A DNA stretch of 64,000 nucleotides from Rachicladosporium sp. CCFEE 5018 (lineage: Eukaryota > Ascomycota > Dothideomycetes > Cladosporiales > Cladosporiaceae), in contig KZ111156.1 in assembly GCA_002077045.2 (NCBI GenBank), positions 679,444-743,443 of the forward strand. The letters are read 5' to 3'. A program made the translations under genes and the position numbers. Under the pieces are notes generated by a model. The model ran no database searches. It was not told the origin of the DNA and worked only from the letters and a program-made list of their open reading frames with translations. Every line of letters begins with the position of its first letter. The stretch's first letter is position 1. Of this stretch, positions 1 through 13,057 are shown piece by piece.

Positions 1-1006
1 CACGAATGCTGTGATGGATGCGCAGGACCATTTCGGACTTTGGAGAGGCGGAAGTATGATCGTCGTTGGACTAGTCGACCTGCCGGAAGTCTGATGGGGA
101 TTATCTAGACCCGGCCGCATAAGGTACTGCAGCTACATGTAAAGACAGCGAAGATCTGTGAGTGGGCTGATTTTTGGACACCGCTAGACTGCTAATGATG
201 CAAGATGAACGGTCGAGCTCTGTAATTCTGTCCACGCGCATCACCTGCGGCGATCTCACCAATCCATCATCACATCATTCATTCATCAGGTGACGAGTCT
301 GGACGCCACTTTGGCTAGCGGCAGCTGAGGAGCCGCAGAGTCTAAAAGAATCTGCCGAGCGGCAAGGGAAAGGGGAAGCGGGGCGGAAGAAGCAGATCAG
401 TGACCCAGCCGTTGGGCACGACATGGTGATGCACGACATTGGCAGCAATATGGGAGGCTGCATCCAGATAATATTGACAGCGTACCCCGGCGTCTTTGCG
501 ATGTGACACGATGTATAATAGTGGAGGAGGACTGGAAATAGAAAGTAATTCTCCTTGGGCCCGCATCTCCACGTGGGATCTTCAACCTAAGAGGTGGTAG
601 TGTCGGCCGCTCCCCTTCGACCCAATTTCGGGACGCGCAGGGGAGGCTTTCGCGTGAAAGAAGCACTTCCAGCCGCGTGGTGGAAGTGAAAGTGATGATC
701 ACCGCGGTGAGGGTCGAGGTGAACGTGCATCTACCTCACGAATCTCCCCTCCGCCACCCACTGCACCACACACTCATTCAATTCCACCCACCGCGCCGCC
801 ATCTCCACCGCAATCACGACTAGCACTACCTCATCACATCTCTGTACGGCACTACATCGGCGCGCTGAGTGTCTCACACCATCCCTCCCGACTCGCGCGA
901 CTGCGCTCTCCCACGCGAGGCCGCGCTGGCCTACACCCTGCAGCATTTTGAAACACGACCCTGATACAGGGTGCACTTCCAACGACACTCCATCCTGGCC
1001 GGCGAG
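1..1006. other. Upstream region of the kinesin gene, no gene seen
   Basis: Short open frames occur on both strands, but none has an ATG start together with a recognisable domain. Positions 720-960 are rich in C, T and CA, as is common just upstream of fungal start codons, and probably hold the kinesin promoter and 5' leader. Confidence 0.5.
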
Positions 1007-4000
1007 ATGGAGAATGTCGCACCAGCACCACCACCTGCGACGAACGGGTGGACTTCGCCGCCTACGTCGCCACTACCGCGCGCACAGCAGCAACGGCTGA
1101 GTGTTGCAAGTCCTGAGACGATGCGCGCGAAGCGGGGGAGCAGGTATGAGGGCATGAATGGGACGGCGAACGCGAATGGAAGTCGGAGTAGTGACGAGGA
1201 GGGGAGTAAGACGGCGGTGAAAGTCGGTGAGTTGCGCGCACTGCTACCATGGCTATATGTGAGTGTTGTACGAGGACTAACATGAATGCGATACAGCGGT
1301 GCGTGTGCGCCCTCCTTTGCGCTCCTCGGACCCAGGCTTCGACCTCATACCACAGCGCTTCCGCGAGAGCACGTGTGAGGTACCAGCACCGAACAAGCTT
1401 ACAGTGCGCTCGGCACAAGGAAACCGGAACTTCATATTCGACCGCGTCTTCGATGAGGACGCCTCACAGCAGGATATATGGGGCTATGTGAGCGATAGCG
1501 TCAACTCATTCGTGCAGGGCTATAATGTCTCCATCCTGGCTTACGGTCAGTCTGGTGCGGGGAAGTCGTACACGATGGGAACTTCAGGGCCGGAGGAGCA
1601 GAGCGATAGTGAGATCATGGGAATCGTACCGCGGGCTGCGCAAGCACTGTTCGATCGGCTGGGTCAGCTGGCGGGAAAGCCTGTGTCACATATGAAGACG
1701 CCGAAGAGGTATTCGACGCAGGCGCTGCCAACGCTGAGCAGCTTTACCCAGCAGGCGAGGGAGCAGAAGGACTGGTCGCTCAAAGCTTCGTACGTGGAGA
1801 TCTATCAGGACCAGTTGAGGGATCTCCTGGTACCGGACGCGCTACCAATGAACGACAGAGCGAGCGTGGCTATCAGGGAAGACAAGGGAAAGATTCTGTT
1901 GACGGGCATGACGCAGGTGGATATAACTTCCGTGGATGATCTGCTGAACGCGCTGAATGCTGGGTCTGCGACAAGGCAGACTGACGCGACTGCAATTAAC
2001 GCCAGATCCTCTCGCTCGCACGCAGTCTTCAGCTTGAACCTCGTGCAAAGGCGGACAGAGCAGACCTCGACACAGAACAAGCGCATGTCGATGCCGGTCG
2101 AGAGTATGCACACTTCTGAGAGCGTCATCACCATAGACAGCAAGCTCCACTTCGTCGACTTGGCAGGCAGCGAGAGATTGAAGAACACGCATGCGACCGG
2201 CGAGCGAGCACAAGAGGGCATGTCCATCAACCAGGGCCTCGCTTCCCTGGGCAAAGTCATCTCCCAGCTCTCCACCAAGCATGCAAATAGCCACATCTCC
2301 TACCGCGACTCCAAGCTCACCCGGCTGCTGCAGGATTCTCTCGGCGGCAATGCGATAACGTTCATGGTAGCCTGCATCACGCCCGCAGCATTTCACCAGA
2401 GCGAGTCGATCAATACCCTGACTTATGCGCAGCGGGCCAGAGCTATTCAGGTCCGGCCTGAGGTACAGCAAAGCTCAGAGGACAGCGACAAGCAGGGTAC
2501 AATCGACCGGCTGAGAGCCGAGGTCAGCTTTCTGCGCGGCCAAGTTGCGCATTCGGAGGATGGCGCAAGGTTGCGTCCGATGAGCACTATGGCGCGAAAC
2601 GACCGATCTGGCAGACGAGAGGCCGAATTGCAGACGCAGCTCATGGACGAGCAGGAGAAGTACGGCGCGCTAAGTCAGCGGCACGCCAGACTCATTGCTG
2701 AGATTGGCAATGCCAAAGACGAGGATGCCGAGACGCCGGTGCTTCACGAGGCGATCGGCGAGCACGCGACGGAGCGGCTGAAGCGATCCAACAGCTTCGC
2801 TGAGGCCGTGGAGCAGGTCGTACTGGAGTATGAGAAGACGATCCAGAGCCTTGAGAGTTCTCTTAGCAAGACAAGGTCCTCCCTTTCGGACCGTGAGAGT
2901 ACTCTGCAGGACAAGGAGACCAGGATAACCTACATGGAGACTATACAGCAGCAACTGCAGGCCAGAGTAGCCAAGGCGTCCAACCGTGAGAGCAACAATG
3001 ACTCTTATATCCGGGATCTGGAGTCGAGAATGGAGGGTTCGACGACTGGTGAAGAGAAGATGACAGGAGTAATCTCAGAGCTGCGAAAAGAGCTGGCAAG
3101 AGCAAGAGACAACGGCAACAACGCGGAAGAGTACATCGCTGAGCTTGAGGATCGCCTGACAGAAGCGGAGCAAGATCAGGACATCATGCAGCGTGAGATC
3201 GATCGACTCGAACACGTCGTCGAGAGACAACGTAGCATCGGACGCTTGGACAACCTACTGACGGACCTCGACGGCGCGAAAGTCAACGGTGATGGCCCAG
3301 AACACACGCGCGAACACGAGGAGACGCCTCAGATTGCGCGAAAACGTCCCGAACTCAACGGCCGCCGTCGCAGATCCTACGACCCGTTTCGGCCTGAAAC
3401 ACCAAGCGAGGCTAGCGCCGCAGACGACGACCAGTTCGAGGACTCGCATCAGTCGCCGCCGCAGCCGCAAACGCAGACTCAGACTGAGGATGACGAGATC
3501 ACCGCCCTGCCTTCCGCGGCGTCCTTCCCTGCCCGTTCTAGCTCCCGCGCCGCGAACCACGCGCCAACGCATCTGCGCTCGCCGACGCAGGACGACTTCA
3601 TGGCCGACAAGCTGGAGAACCTCACGCAAGAGCTATTCGATCTGCGATCAGAGCAGGAGAGCACGCTGACCGACTATCATAACCTGCACGAGAAGTACCA
3701 GACCGCGCTCGAGACGCTGGCGAAGCTCGAGTACGACAAAGTGACACCGCAGGCCAGTCGCCCGGAGTCTGAAGCTTTTTTAGCGTCGGCGGGGATAGGA
3801 GGAAATGGAGGCAAGCTGCCCTCATCCTCGCAGTCGTTGTCGCGGGAGCTGCCATCGCTCGGGCATCAGAGCGCTACTACGTCGGGCGCGGCACGGGAGG
3901 AGAAAACTATCGATCGTAGCGCGTCTGAAGGCTCGAGTATGATGGGTGTGCAAGATGAGATCGCCGTGCAAGACGACGCTGCTAGTGTGCCGTTGCCGGA

Positions 4001-6530
4001 GGATGCGAGTGATTTGGAAGGGAGCGAGATTGCTATGCTTAGGCAGCTGCATGGAGAGAAGCAGTCGGCGCTGTCGACGTTGCAGCAACGACATCGCGAG
4101 CTGGAAGATGAGCATCGCGCTACGCTGGAGCACATGGAGGACTTGCGTACTGAGGTCCAACGAAGCCACGCCTACAACCGCCCTCTTTCGCCATCTCTCG
4201 GCCGGCCTATTTCTCCTGCCCTCTCATCGCCTGGTTTCAGCAAGCCTGTCCTGAGGCGGAAGAGCGAAGACCTCATGGGCAACGACCGCGCGTCTCGTGG
4301 CTTCGCATCACTCAAGAACATAGCGCTAGACCACTTCGACAAGTCCCCCGATACGCTGCAGTCTTTCGAGCTGAACCTCAATGCCGTCATGACTGAGCTT
4401 CATGGCCGCAGTGAGAGGGTGCATGCACTCGAGTCCGAGCTTGTGGCTGTCAAGAGGGAGATGGAGGGGAAGCAAACTCTCATCGCTGGCTTGACGAGGG
4501 AGAGGACGAGCTTGAAGGCCAGTGCCGGCGGAATGGACTTCAGTGTTGTCGGGCAGATGCGCGAGCAGCTACTCGAGAGCGAGAGGCAGATTCGCGGGTT
4601 GCATGAGCAGCATGCCGGTAGGGAGAGAGAGTTGCTGGGACAGGTCGAGGAGCTGAAGGGGAGTCTGAACGAGCACCAACGCGGCATGCAAGGTAACAGT
4701 GGCATGCCGGGGTACTTCCCTGAGACGCCTGCTCTGGAGAGGAGTGTTGGAGGCAATGCTGGCAATGGAGCGGATGTCGCGAGGTTGCAGAGTGAGCTGG
4801 CGGCCTGGGAGACAAAACACCAAAGCGCCATGGCGAGCATGCAGGCGTCGGAGGCAAAGCTGCTGAACACTATCACCGACATGCAGCGCTCGATGCCTTC
4901 CAGTGGCGGACACTCGACCGCACCACGTGGTCTGGGCATCTCGGAAGACACAGCGGCGCCCGTCTCGGACGAAGAGCGCGAGCAGCACAAGACCGTTGTC
5001 AGCACGCTGCAGCGCGAAGTCGAAGACTACAAGACTACTGCTAATAATCACGTGACGAAGCTTCAGCAGCTCGAGCAAGCGTATGCTAAGATTCTGGCGC
5101 AGGTTGAGGAGGACGGACAGTCCCGTGAGCTCACCCAGAAGGAACTCAAGACGCACAAAGATCTTGTGTCGAATCTGGAGAACCAGCTGCAAGTCCACAA
5201 GTCTGCTATTACGATTCACCAAGAGAGCTTGGAGAGCCTGCAATCCTCCCACTCGAAGGAACTGGATCAGTTGAAAGGCGGCATGGACACGAGCGAGAAG
5301 ATCTCGAAGGAGAGGTTCAAAGTACTGGAGCGTGAGCACGAGGGCGCCAGGACTAAGCTGCAAGGCGAGCTTGTGGCATTACAAGGGGAGCACACAGCTC
5401 TACTTGCTGCCGCTGCCGCTGCGCTGGGAACCCAGACAAACGCCAGCAAGTTGCGCTCGCAGATCGAGGGGCTTGTCGATGAGGGCAAGGAACTCCACTC
5501 CCGCCACACGAAGACGACCAACGACCTCAAGCTCGTGCAAGAGGAGCTGCAGTCCTCGCTCGCGAAGTCCACGGCCTTTGAAACGCAGGTCGGTGAGCTG
5601 AAAATGGGTTTGGAAGAGGCGAAGATTAATCTGGGGAAGATGACTGAGAAGGAGCGGAAGAGTAGCCGGCTGGTCGATGAGCTGGAGGAGCAGCTGAACA
5701 GCAATTTCGACTCGCATCGGGCAACAAATCATCGATTGAGCAGGATGGAGGGTGCTGCGGTGCAGGTGAGGCAGGAGATGGAGAGGGAGGTTGAGGAGTT
5801 GAGGTTGCGGAACGCGATGTTGGAGGTTTGTCTGCCCTCAGACCCTACTTTGGAACAAGACACGATGCTAACTACTCTACCACAGCAACAATTAACCTCC
5901 ACCCACCGCCAATCCACCAACTCCGACCGCGGCTCCATCAACTTCAACCGCGAATCGCTCTCCCCCGAAGCCGCCGCAATCGCTCTCGCGCGCTCGCCGT
6001 CCCAACAATCTACCGTCCGCAAATCGACACCCACAGCCCTTCCCACACCACCTCCCTCAATCCCCCTACCGCCTCTGCCAGGTCTAACAGCCATGCCATC
6101 TTTCGAGCGAGCGACGTCGCCGGTCCCCACCGCCTCTCCACCAGGCAGCCGCCACGCCTCCAAAGACGTTGCGCCCGCGCTTAGCCAGCAATTGGAGGAG
6201 CAAGACTCCCGTATCCGCACGATCGAGAAACATCTTTTCGCGGAGAAGCAACTGACCGCTACCCTTGAAGAAGCGCTCGTAGACCTCGAAACTAGCGCTG
6301 ATCGCACCAAGGCCGATAGCGAGGCTTGGAAGCGGAAATGCTCCGCTCTGGAGGACGAGATGGCCGGTTACCGTCGCCGCGAGACCTCCACGCGCGCGAG
6401 TCTGCAGGCCGTGGAAGAGGAGAGGGAGATGCGCGTCCGCGCTGAACGGGCACGGCAAGCATTAGAGCAGAGGATGATGGAGCTTAATGAGAAGAGGGGG
6501 AAGAAGAAGGGGGGGTTGAATTGCTTCTAG
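1007..6530 (+). CDS. Long N-terminal-motor kinesin, probably kinesin-4 type (KIF4/KIF21-like)
   Basis: A microtubule motor ATPase. Exon 1 is 1007-1226, the intron is 1227-1296 (GTGAGT...CAG), and exon 2 starts at 1297; the join restores the conserved VKVAVRVRPP strand. The frame upstream of 1007 opens only with GTG, so ATG 1007 is the start. The P-loop GQSGAGKS lies near residues 158-165, followed by switch I (NARSSRSH) and switch II (DLAGSE). After the motor come more than 1300 residues of heptad-rich coiled coil broken by acidic, Ser/Pro-rich linkers. The product is 1817 residues, or 1797 if the in-frame intron 5826-5885 is removed. An N-terminal motor with a very long coiled-coil tail suits kinesin-4. 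That subfamily call is inference; membership of the kinesin superfamily is certain. Confidence 0.93.
5826..5885 (+). other. Probable in-frame 60-nt intron in the kinesin gene
   Basis: This stretch starts GTTTGT, contains GCTAAC 15 nt before its end, and ends CACAG. It is 60 nt long, in phase 0 and has no stop, so the reading frame is intact either way. The residues it would encode (VCLPSDPTLEQD...) interrupt an otherwise charged coiled coil. Confidence 0.6.
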
Positions 6531-7176
6531 AAGAGGCATTTTGATGGCCCGGTGAGGAAGTTGAAGGGGAGGGGAAGAGGGGAGAGGAGGGCAGTTTGTG
6601 AGGTTTGCTGGCGCGATGTGGTGGAGGTAGGATTGGAGTCATGGGGCAGGGGGTCTAGACATGCGGAGAGGGGAGTGCGGGAGTAGGAGGCGTTAGGTCT
6701 TGGATGACAAGTGCTGAGTGCTGGTGGCGAGGATACCCGGAGTGAGCGAGCTTTGCTGAACTTTCCGCGTGGTTTCGTTTGTGCATACGAACTCGGAGGG
6801 TGGGTTGATAGTGTAGATTAGGTCTAGTAGTACTGTACAAAAGCTGACCATGCATTGCGGTCGCATTCTCTTGATGCTTTCTGAGCGAGTACTCGATGCG
6901 ATTCGAAGCTCGTGAGCATAGGTTGTTACTAATGCTCCTGGACATGACACAGTCGGAATCGGAGGTGATGATGGCGGAATGGGGAGTCTCGTTGTGGTGA
7001 AAGCGTAGCAGTATATGCGCTAAAGTCTACAACAAGAAGCTATCGATGCCCAAAGATCCACCGCCAGGACCAGCGCATCGACAAGCCTCGACATTACTAG
7101 CAATGCCATCACATGAACACCGCCCATGCCTCCTCTCTGAACGCCAACCATCCCCGTTTGCTAGCCTTACAACTCT
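6531..7176. other. Convergent 3' region between kinesin and acl1
   Basis: No supported gene. The first 120 nt are very purine-rich (GGGGAGGGGAAG-type). It holds the 3' ends of two convergent transcripts. Confidence 0.5.
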
Positions 7177-9361
7177 CTACACATTGACCTCAACTCTGCC
7201 CTCCCCGGCTGATCCCTTACTCAATTCCGGCAGCAAATACGTAATATCATCCCAAGGATGCCTGTACAGTCCAGTTCTCAATCTCTTTTGATCCAAGAAA
7301 TGAGCAATCAACCCGATACTGCGACCGAGCACGAAGAGACCGTTGAGTACACCCATCTTGAGGTAGTCCTCCGCCTCCTCAGCGCTGAAAGCGCCGCAAT
7401 TCCGCATCAGGTCGACGAAGCAGACGGCTACACAGCCATCGACGTTGAGGATCAGGTTGTCCTTCTTGGAGGTCGTGACGGTCTCGACGGCGATGGCGTA
7501 GTCGAGGAGCTTTGTGGAGCTGGCGGGAAACTGGGCTTTGCAGAATTCTTTTACGAGGGAGACGCGGAGGTCGGGGTTGTTGCGGGATTTGACGCGGTGG
7601 CCGATACCGGGAACTGGTGAGCTTGTTAGTGCATGTAGTGATATAGAAGGGTACGGGGCAACATACTGAGCTTGTTCTCCTTGCGCATGGTGTCAACGAA
7701 GTCACGTGGGCTGAGACCCTTGTCGTATGCCCGGGTGAACTCTTCTGCGGCGCCATCAAGGGCACCACCGAAGCGAGAGCCGATAGTGAGAAGACCAGAG
7801 ACGAGAGCAGAGATCAAGTCCTTGCCGGCACGGGTGGTGATGATGGTGTTCATGGCACCAGACACGGCTGGGCCGTGATCGGCAGTGAGCATGAGGACCA
7901 TCTCGAGGAAGCGGCCGGCGTACTCGGGAAGGCGGCGACGGAACCACAGCAGAGACATGACACCACCGATACCGATGTTGTCTTTGAAGACGTCTGAGAT
8001 GGGCATGCCGGCGTAAAGGAGCTCTTGACCACGGTCATCGGAGATGGTGGAGATGAAGGCAGCCGGCTTACGGATGAGACCGAGCTCTTGAGCCCAGGCG
8101 TAGTCGACTGGGATCTTGGGGACGGCGGGCTCAGGGCTGGGCTTGATGCTGCCCTTCTTGAGGAGGTCCTGGTATACTTTGGAAAGCTCTGCTGGGAGCT
8201 CCTCGAAGGTCTGAGGAACGTAGAAGCCAGCGTCACGCATGGTCTTGTTCTTCATTGCGGCGGTCTCGAGCTGAGAGTTGGCGAAAGAGCCGGCGTGGCC
8301 GAACTGCACCTCAGTCTTGAGCATGCTTGCGACTGTGCCAATGGCCCAGGCCACGATGGGCTTGGTGATCTCGCCGCTCTTGACGGCCTCAATTACGCGG
8401 TACTCCTCAATACCACCCACCTCACCGAGCAGGACGAGGATCTTGCAGTCAGGATCGGCCTGGTACCGCAGCATGTGATCGATGAAGGTTGTGCCGGGGT
8501 ATCTGTCACCACCGATGGCCACACCCTCGTACACACCATCCGTGGTCTGTGCAATGATGTTGTTGAGCTCGTTCGACATACCGCCGGACTTGGAGACGTA
8601 GCCGACGGAACCCTTGCGGTAGAGCTTGGAGGCTACAATGTTGTCCATCATGCCACCTGTGTTGCCGATCTTGAAAGCTCCGGGCTTGATGCCTCCGACT
8701 GTAGCAGGGCCAATGATCGTGACGCCCTTCTTCTTCGCTGCGTGGAGAATCTCACGGGCTCGTCTCTCGGGCACACCCTCTGCGATGATGGCGATCGACT
8801 TGATCTGAGGGTATGTGAGGAGCTCCATTGTGGAGGTGTAGACTGAGCGGGAGGAGGCAAAGTTGACAACGCAGTCCACGTCGGGGTGCTTGGCCATAGC
8901 CTGCTCTGGTGATTGGTAGACGGGGAGAAGAGTCTCGGTCGTTCCCCAGTACCTGCTCCTTGTTAGTGTTGCGCCATGTCCATGATGCAAGTCTTGTACT
9001 CACATCTTGCTGACGAACTGGCCACCGAATGTGTAGATGATGCCGGCCACTGAAGGCTGCTTACGCTTGCAGATGAAGTCGAAATCGAGCATGCCCTGGA
9101 CTGCCTTGGTTTGCATTCCGCTATTGGTCCTGTTAGCCATTGATCTCTCTGCCATCTCATTATTTGGAGGGAAGCTTACTAGACGAAACATCTTGTCTTG
9201 GGGTGGTATAGAGCGCTCTCTGACTGTGGGCTCAGTGCTCTGCTGGGAGGTGCGAAGCGTGTGATGTTGTCGTTGGCAGACAAGCCAGAGTCGCCGTTCG
9301 CGGTTCCATTCGTGCCATTAGTGCCGTTGGAAGTGCCATTGGGCACGGCGGAGGGAGCCAT
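7177..9361 (-). CDS. acl1: ATP citrate lyase subunit 1 (catalytic, C-terminal-type subunit)
   Basis: Half of the cytosolic enzyme citrate + ATP + CoA -> acetyl-CoA + oxaloacetate + ADP + Pi, which supplies acetyl-CoA for lipid synthesis and acetylation. Four exons read from the minus strand: 9361-9180, 9120-9004, 8952-7667 and 7613-7177. The introns are 59, 51 and 53 nt, all GT-AG. Together the exons give 2022 nt and 673 residues, the usual length for fungal Acl1. The succinyl-CoA-synthetase-alpha-like part carries the phospho-histidine motif FGHAG (His about 319). The citrate-synthase-like C-terminus shows ADHGPAVSGA and FGGALDGAA. The N-terminus has a repetitive Asn-Gly-Thr tract near residues 7-20. 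It is divergent from acl2, an arrangement known in other ascomycetes. Confidence 0.97.
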
Positions 9362-10975
9362 GATGATGGTTGTGCTGCGCAATCCAAGTCTTGGGGAGTT
9401 TGTTGCAATTCTGCTCAATTACTCTTGTCAGATCTTGTGCAAAGTGACTCTCGCTTCTCAATCGTGCTGATGTTTCGACGACCCCCGCAGCTGTCGCAAA
9501 ATATTGGTGGATGTCCGTCCGCGCTAAATTTGGCTCGCAGCTTCCCCGGCTGAGAAGTTGAGCCCCAAAGGATCGCACTTTCCAACACACGGCGAACACT
9601 TACAGGCAAGATCGATGTTGTTGCGGAAAGCAAGTATGGCGGCAGAAATGAGATGCTGAACAACAGTTGATACACACAAGTGCAAGACTGGAGCTCTCCC
9701 AAGAAAGCCGGTCAACTGGTCGAACGACTCGGTACTGCGTTGACCTCACCGAGCTGCGGGCGGATCAGACCCCTGCAGCTTTTTGTCTCCTTCGGTTCCC
9801 GGCGCTAGAAACGCTCTTGCAGCTTCGGAACGAATGCAGATGGTCGCCTCGGCGTATCACCATGGACGTCGTATCATCTTACGTGCGTGAGGAGATCCGT
9901 TGGTGAGACCCCGAAATGATGGTTGCTGGACTGGGATTGAACGTTACGATAATCCTTCTCGATATAGTCGAGAAGGTGCAAAGGGATGTATCGTGCTGCT
10001 CGCGTGCCCGGACTTTTTCTACTGCTGTGACGATGAGATAGACCTTGATGGCTTCATCGACTCGGCAGAACAACCGAGTCGCGCCAGCAAGACTTTATAC
10101 TGTATCTCCCGCGAAGCTTTGAAACGTCTTACCTGGAGAGACACACCGGTGTTCAGATCATACATTAGACCATACGAGAGTGAATTCCTATCACTATGCG
10201 AGAACCATCTTTCATGAATGTATCGTACGATACAAGAGCCGACAAGCGAGAGATTTACCTCCACTTCATCAATATCCAAATGTCTCAACGGGATCGCTGC
10301 CGGAAGCCACGCGCACTAGGCTGCATATCAATGCATCTGCTGGTGCGCGTCAACCGGAGCGCCGCCGAGTCGGTGGAGTCCCTTGACCGCTGGTGGTACG
10401 TTCGGTACCTTCAACGGACGAGCCACTGACTTCAGCATGCTCTAATCTGACCGCGTGGTTCCAACATACACAGAGTTCCGTAGCAACAGGACTTGTCCAT
10501 CATTCGCATTGCCAATTCTCAGCTGTGACTTCCTTTCCAGCAACACGATCCTTCCATCGCTCAGCCTTGTAAGTGCAGCCCCGAGTCGCATCTTCCATTT
10601 TTGGGTCTTTCACGGGGAAGGCACGCCAAAAAGTCCGAGCGCAACAAAAAGTCCGTCACCACCAACATCGTCCGATTGTTTGTGAGAGGGATTGCTGCGC
10701 TGTGCAATTAAGGGTTTTGCGATCAGGAGAATTTGTTGCAACATTCTGACCTTTCTTGCAAAGACTCGAGCAACACATTGCACGTTCTACAGGGCAATAA
10801 CGAGCAAGTCCGCCTACAGGTGAGCATGCATCCCATCCTATCAGCTAGCTTTCTCACCGCCCACCAGCTGCTCCTGCAGTGCTGCAGGAACAATTGTCTG
10901 AACGAAACAAGACCACAGTTACTTACAGCTTTTCTCCAGACCATACATTGAACCTCCAACCCACCGTAATCCACA
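9362..10975. promoter_or_regulatory. 1.6-kb bidirectional promoter region of acl1 and acl2
   Basis: The two subunits of one heteromeric enzyme are transcribed away from this region, so shared control is likely. I see no convincing coding gene inside it. Open frames near 9667-10288 lack domain signals and overlap one another in several frames. The acl2 side ends with a probable 5'UTR intron. Confidence 0.65.
10820..10928 (+). other. Possible 109-nt 5'UTR intron of acl2
   Basis: CTACAG is followed by GTGAGC at 10820, and the stretch ends with a pyrimidine-containing CTTACAG at 10928, 47 nt before the acl2 ATG. Both boundaries are good matches to fungal splice sites. There is no transcript evidence. 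Confidence 0.4.
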
Positions 10976-12542
10976 ATGTCCGCCAAAGCGATCTCTGAAG
11001 CCGACGGAAAGGCAGTCCTCAACTACCACCTTACCCGCGCCCCAGTGATCAAGCCCACACCTCTACCCGCACAATCGACGCACAACCCCCCAGCAAAGCT
11101 CGCCACGATCACATTTGAAGATGGCGACGACATCAATGGCGTGCTCGACCGCGCAGAGGCTACATTCCCCTTCCTCCTGCAACCAGGAGCAAAATTCGTC
11201 GCCAAGCCAGATATGCTGATCAAGCGACGAGGCAAGTCCGGACTACTGAAGCTGAATGCTACGTGGCCGGATGCGAAAGCCTGGGTGGCTGAGCGTGCGA
11301 ACAAGGTTCAGAAGGTTGAGCATGTGGAGGGCCGGCTGAGGAACTTCCTCGTGGAGCCTTTTGTGCCGCATCCCCAGGAGACGGAGTACTACATCAACAT
11401 CAACTCTGTCCGCGAGGTGAGTGCTTGCTGAGCTGCTGAAGCTATGTACAACACTAACAATCAACACAGGGCGACTGGATCCTCTTCTACCACGAGGGCG
11501 GCGTAGACGTCGGCGACGTCGACGAGAAAGCAGCCAAACTCCTCATCCCCGTGGACCTCTCGCAATACCCCTCGAACGACGAGATCGCCAAGTCGCTCCT
11601 CAGTAAAGTCCCCAAGGGCGTGCACAACGTGCTCGTGGACTTCATCTCCCGCCTCTACGCCGTTTACGTCGACTCGCAATTCACATACCTCGAGATCAAT
11701 CCCTTGGTCGTGATTCCCAACAAGGACTCCACAGGTGCTGAGGTGCACTTCCTTGATCTGGCTGCAAAGCTCGACCAGACCGCTGAGTTCGAGTGCGGTG
11801 TCAAGTGGGCTATTGCCCGCGCACCAGGCGCTCTTGGCAAGCCAGTCGTCTCAGACGGCAAAGTGCAGATCGATGCAGGACCACCCATGGAGTTCCCCGC
11901 GCCTTTCGGCCGCGAGATGAGCAAGGAGGAGGCTTACATTGCGGAGATGGACGCCAAGACCGGTGCTTCTCTCAAGCTCACAATACTCAACGGCCAAGGT
12001 CGCGTGTGGACACTCGTAGCTGGCGGTGGTGCATCAGTCGTCTACGCTGACGCGATTGCCTCTGCGGGCTTTGCGAGCGAGCTGGCGAACTACGGCGAGT
12101 ACTCTGGCGCGCCGACTGAGACGCAGACGTTCCACTATGCTCGTACGGTGCTCGACCTCATGCTGCGCGCTCAGCAGCACCCCGAGGGCAAGATCCTCTT
12201 CATTGGTGGCGGTATCGCTAACTTTACCAACGTACGTCCTGCCTTATCGCGCGCGTGTAGACGAAGCAATCACTGACATTTGAGCAGGTCGCCTCCACCT
12301 TCAAGGGCGTGATCCGCGCCCTCCGCGAAGTTGCACCTCTGCTCATCGAGCACAAGGTGCAGATCTGGGTCCGTCGCGCGGGACCCAACTACCAAGAAGG
12401 TTTGAGGAACATCAAATCCGTCGGACAAGAGCTGGGACTGAACATGCACGTCTTTGGGCCGGAGATGCACGTTTCGGGTATCGTGCCGTTGGCGCTTATA
12501 CCGGGGAAGTACGATAGCAGCATCAAAGAGTTCGACAGGTAG
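10976..12542 (+). CDS. acl2: ATP citrate lyase subunit 2 (ATP-grasp/citrate-binding, N-terminal-type subunit)
   Basis: Partner of Acl1; it corresponds to the N-terminal part of animal ATP citrate lyase, with the succinyl-CoA-synthetase-beta/ATP-grasp fold and the citrate-binding domain. Exons are 10976-11416, 11470-12231 and 12288-12542. The introns are 53 and 56 nt, and both junctions fall between codons. The spliced product is 485 residues, the usual fungal length. Visible family features include KPDMLIKRRGKSGLL, EGGVDVGDVDEKA, GGGASVVYADAI and the C-terminal IWVRRAGPNYQEGL. The start follows a typical CACA-ATG context. Confidence 0.97.
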
Positions 12543-13057
12543 ATTTCGACAACAGGTAAGAGATCAATCAGGGGAAGCGGACGTGCGATGAGGAGCACGA
12601 CCGGCAGCATCTTATGTGGAGTGTGAGAGGCGTTTTCGTTGGCTGCTCAAGAGAGCGGTTAAGTGGGGGTGTATATGAGAGGAATATAGATATACTAGTA
12701 GCTGCATCTTTGCATTCGCACCGGGAATCAACACAGTATCATTGACTCCATCTGCCTATGCCACAGCTATGTCAGATTAGTCGCTCCTTCCCAATGCTTG
12801 CTGCCTCATCACGTGCAGCTTGGTCTACCTCTGTGCACGGACCAGTCGAACTTTTGTCTGGCACATGTGCGATCGTGGGCTTGTTAAGGTCCATGTAACT
12901 CCACGAACACTTAACTCTGTCACCCCAGCTCTTTACTCCCGCGCAATTACTCCCTCGATTCGCTGTCACATCGACTTCCGCATCGCGACCACTACACTTC
13001 CACGCGCTGTCCGGAACTAGCCAGCCGCATCACAACGAGCCCTCCGCTGCAGCGATC
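12543..13057. other. Intergenic region, acl2 3' end to SmF promoter
   Basis: No gene recognised. It contains the acl2 3' untranslated region and the short SmF promoter. Confidence 0.5.
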
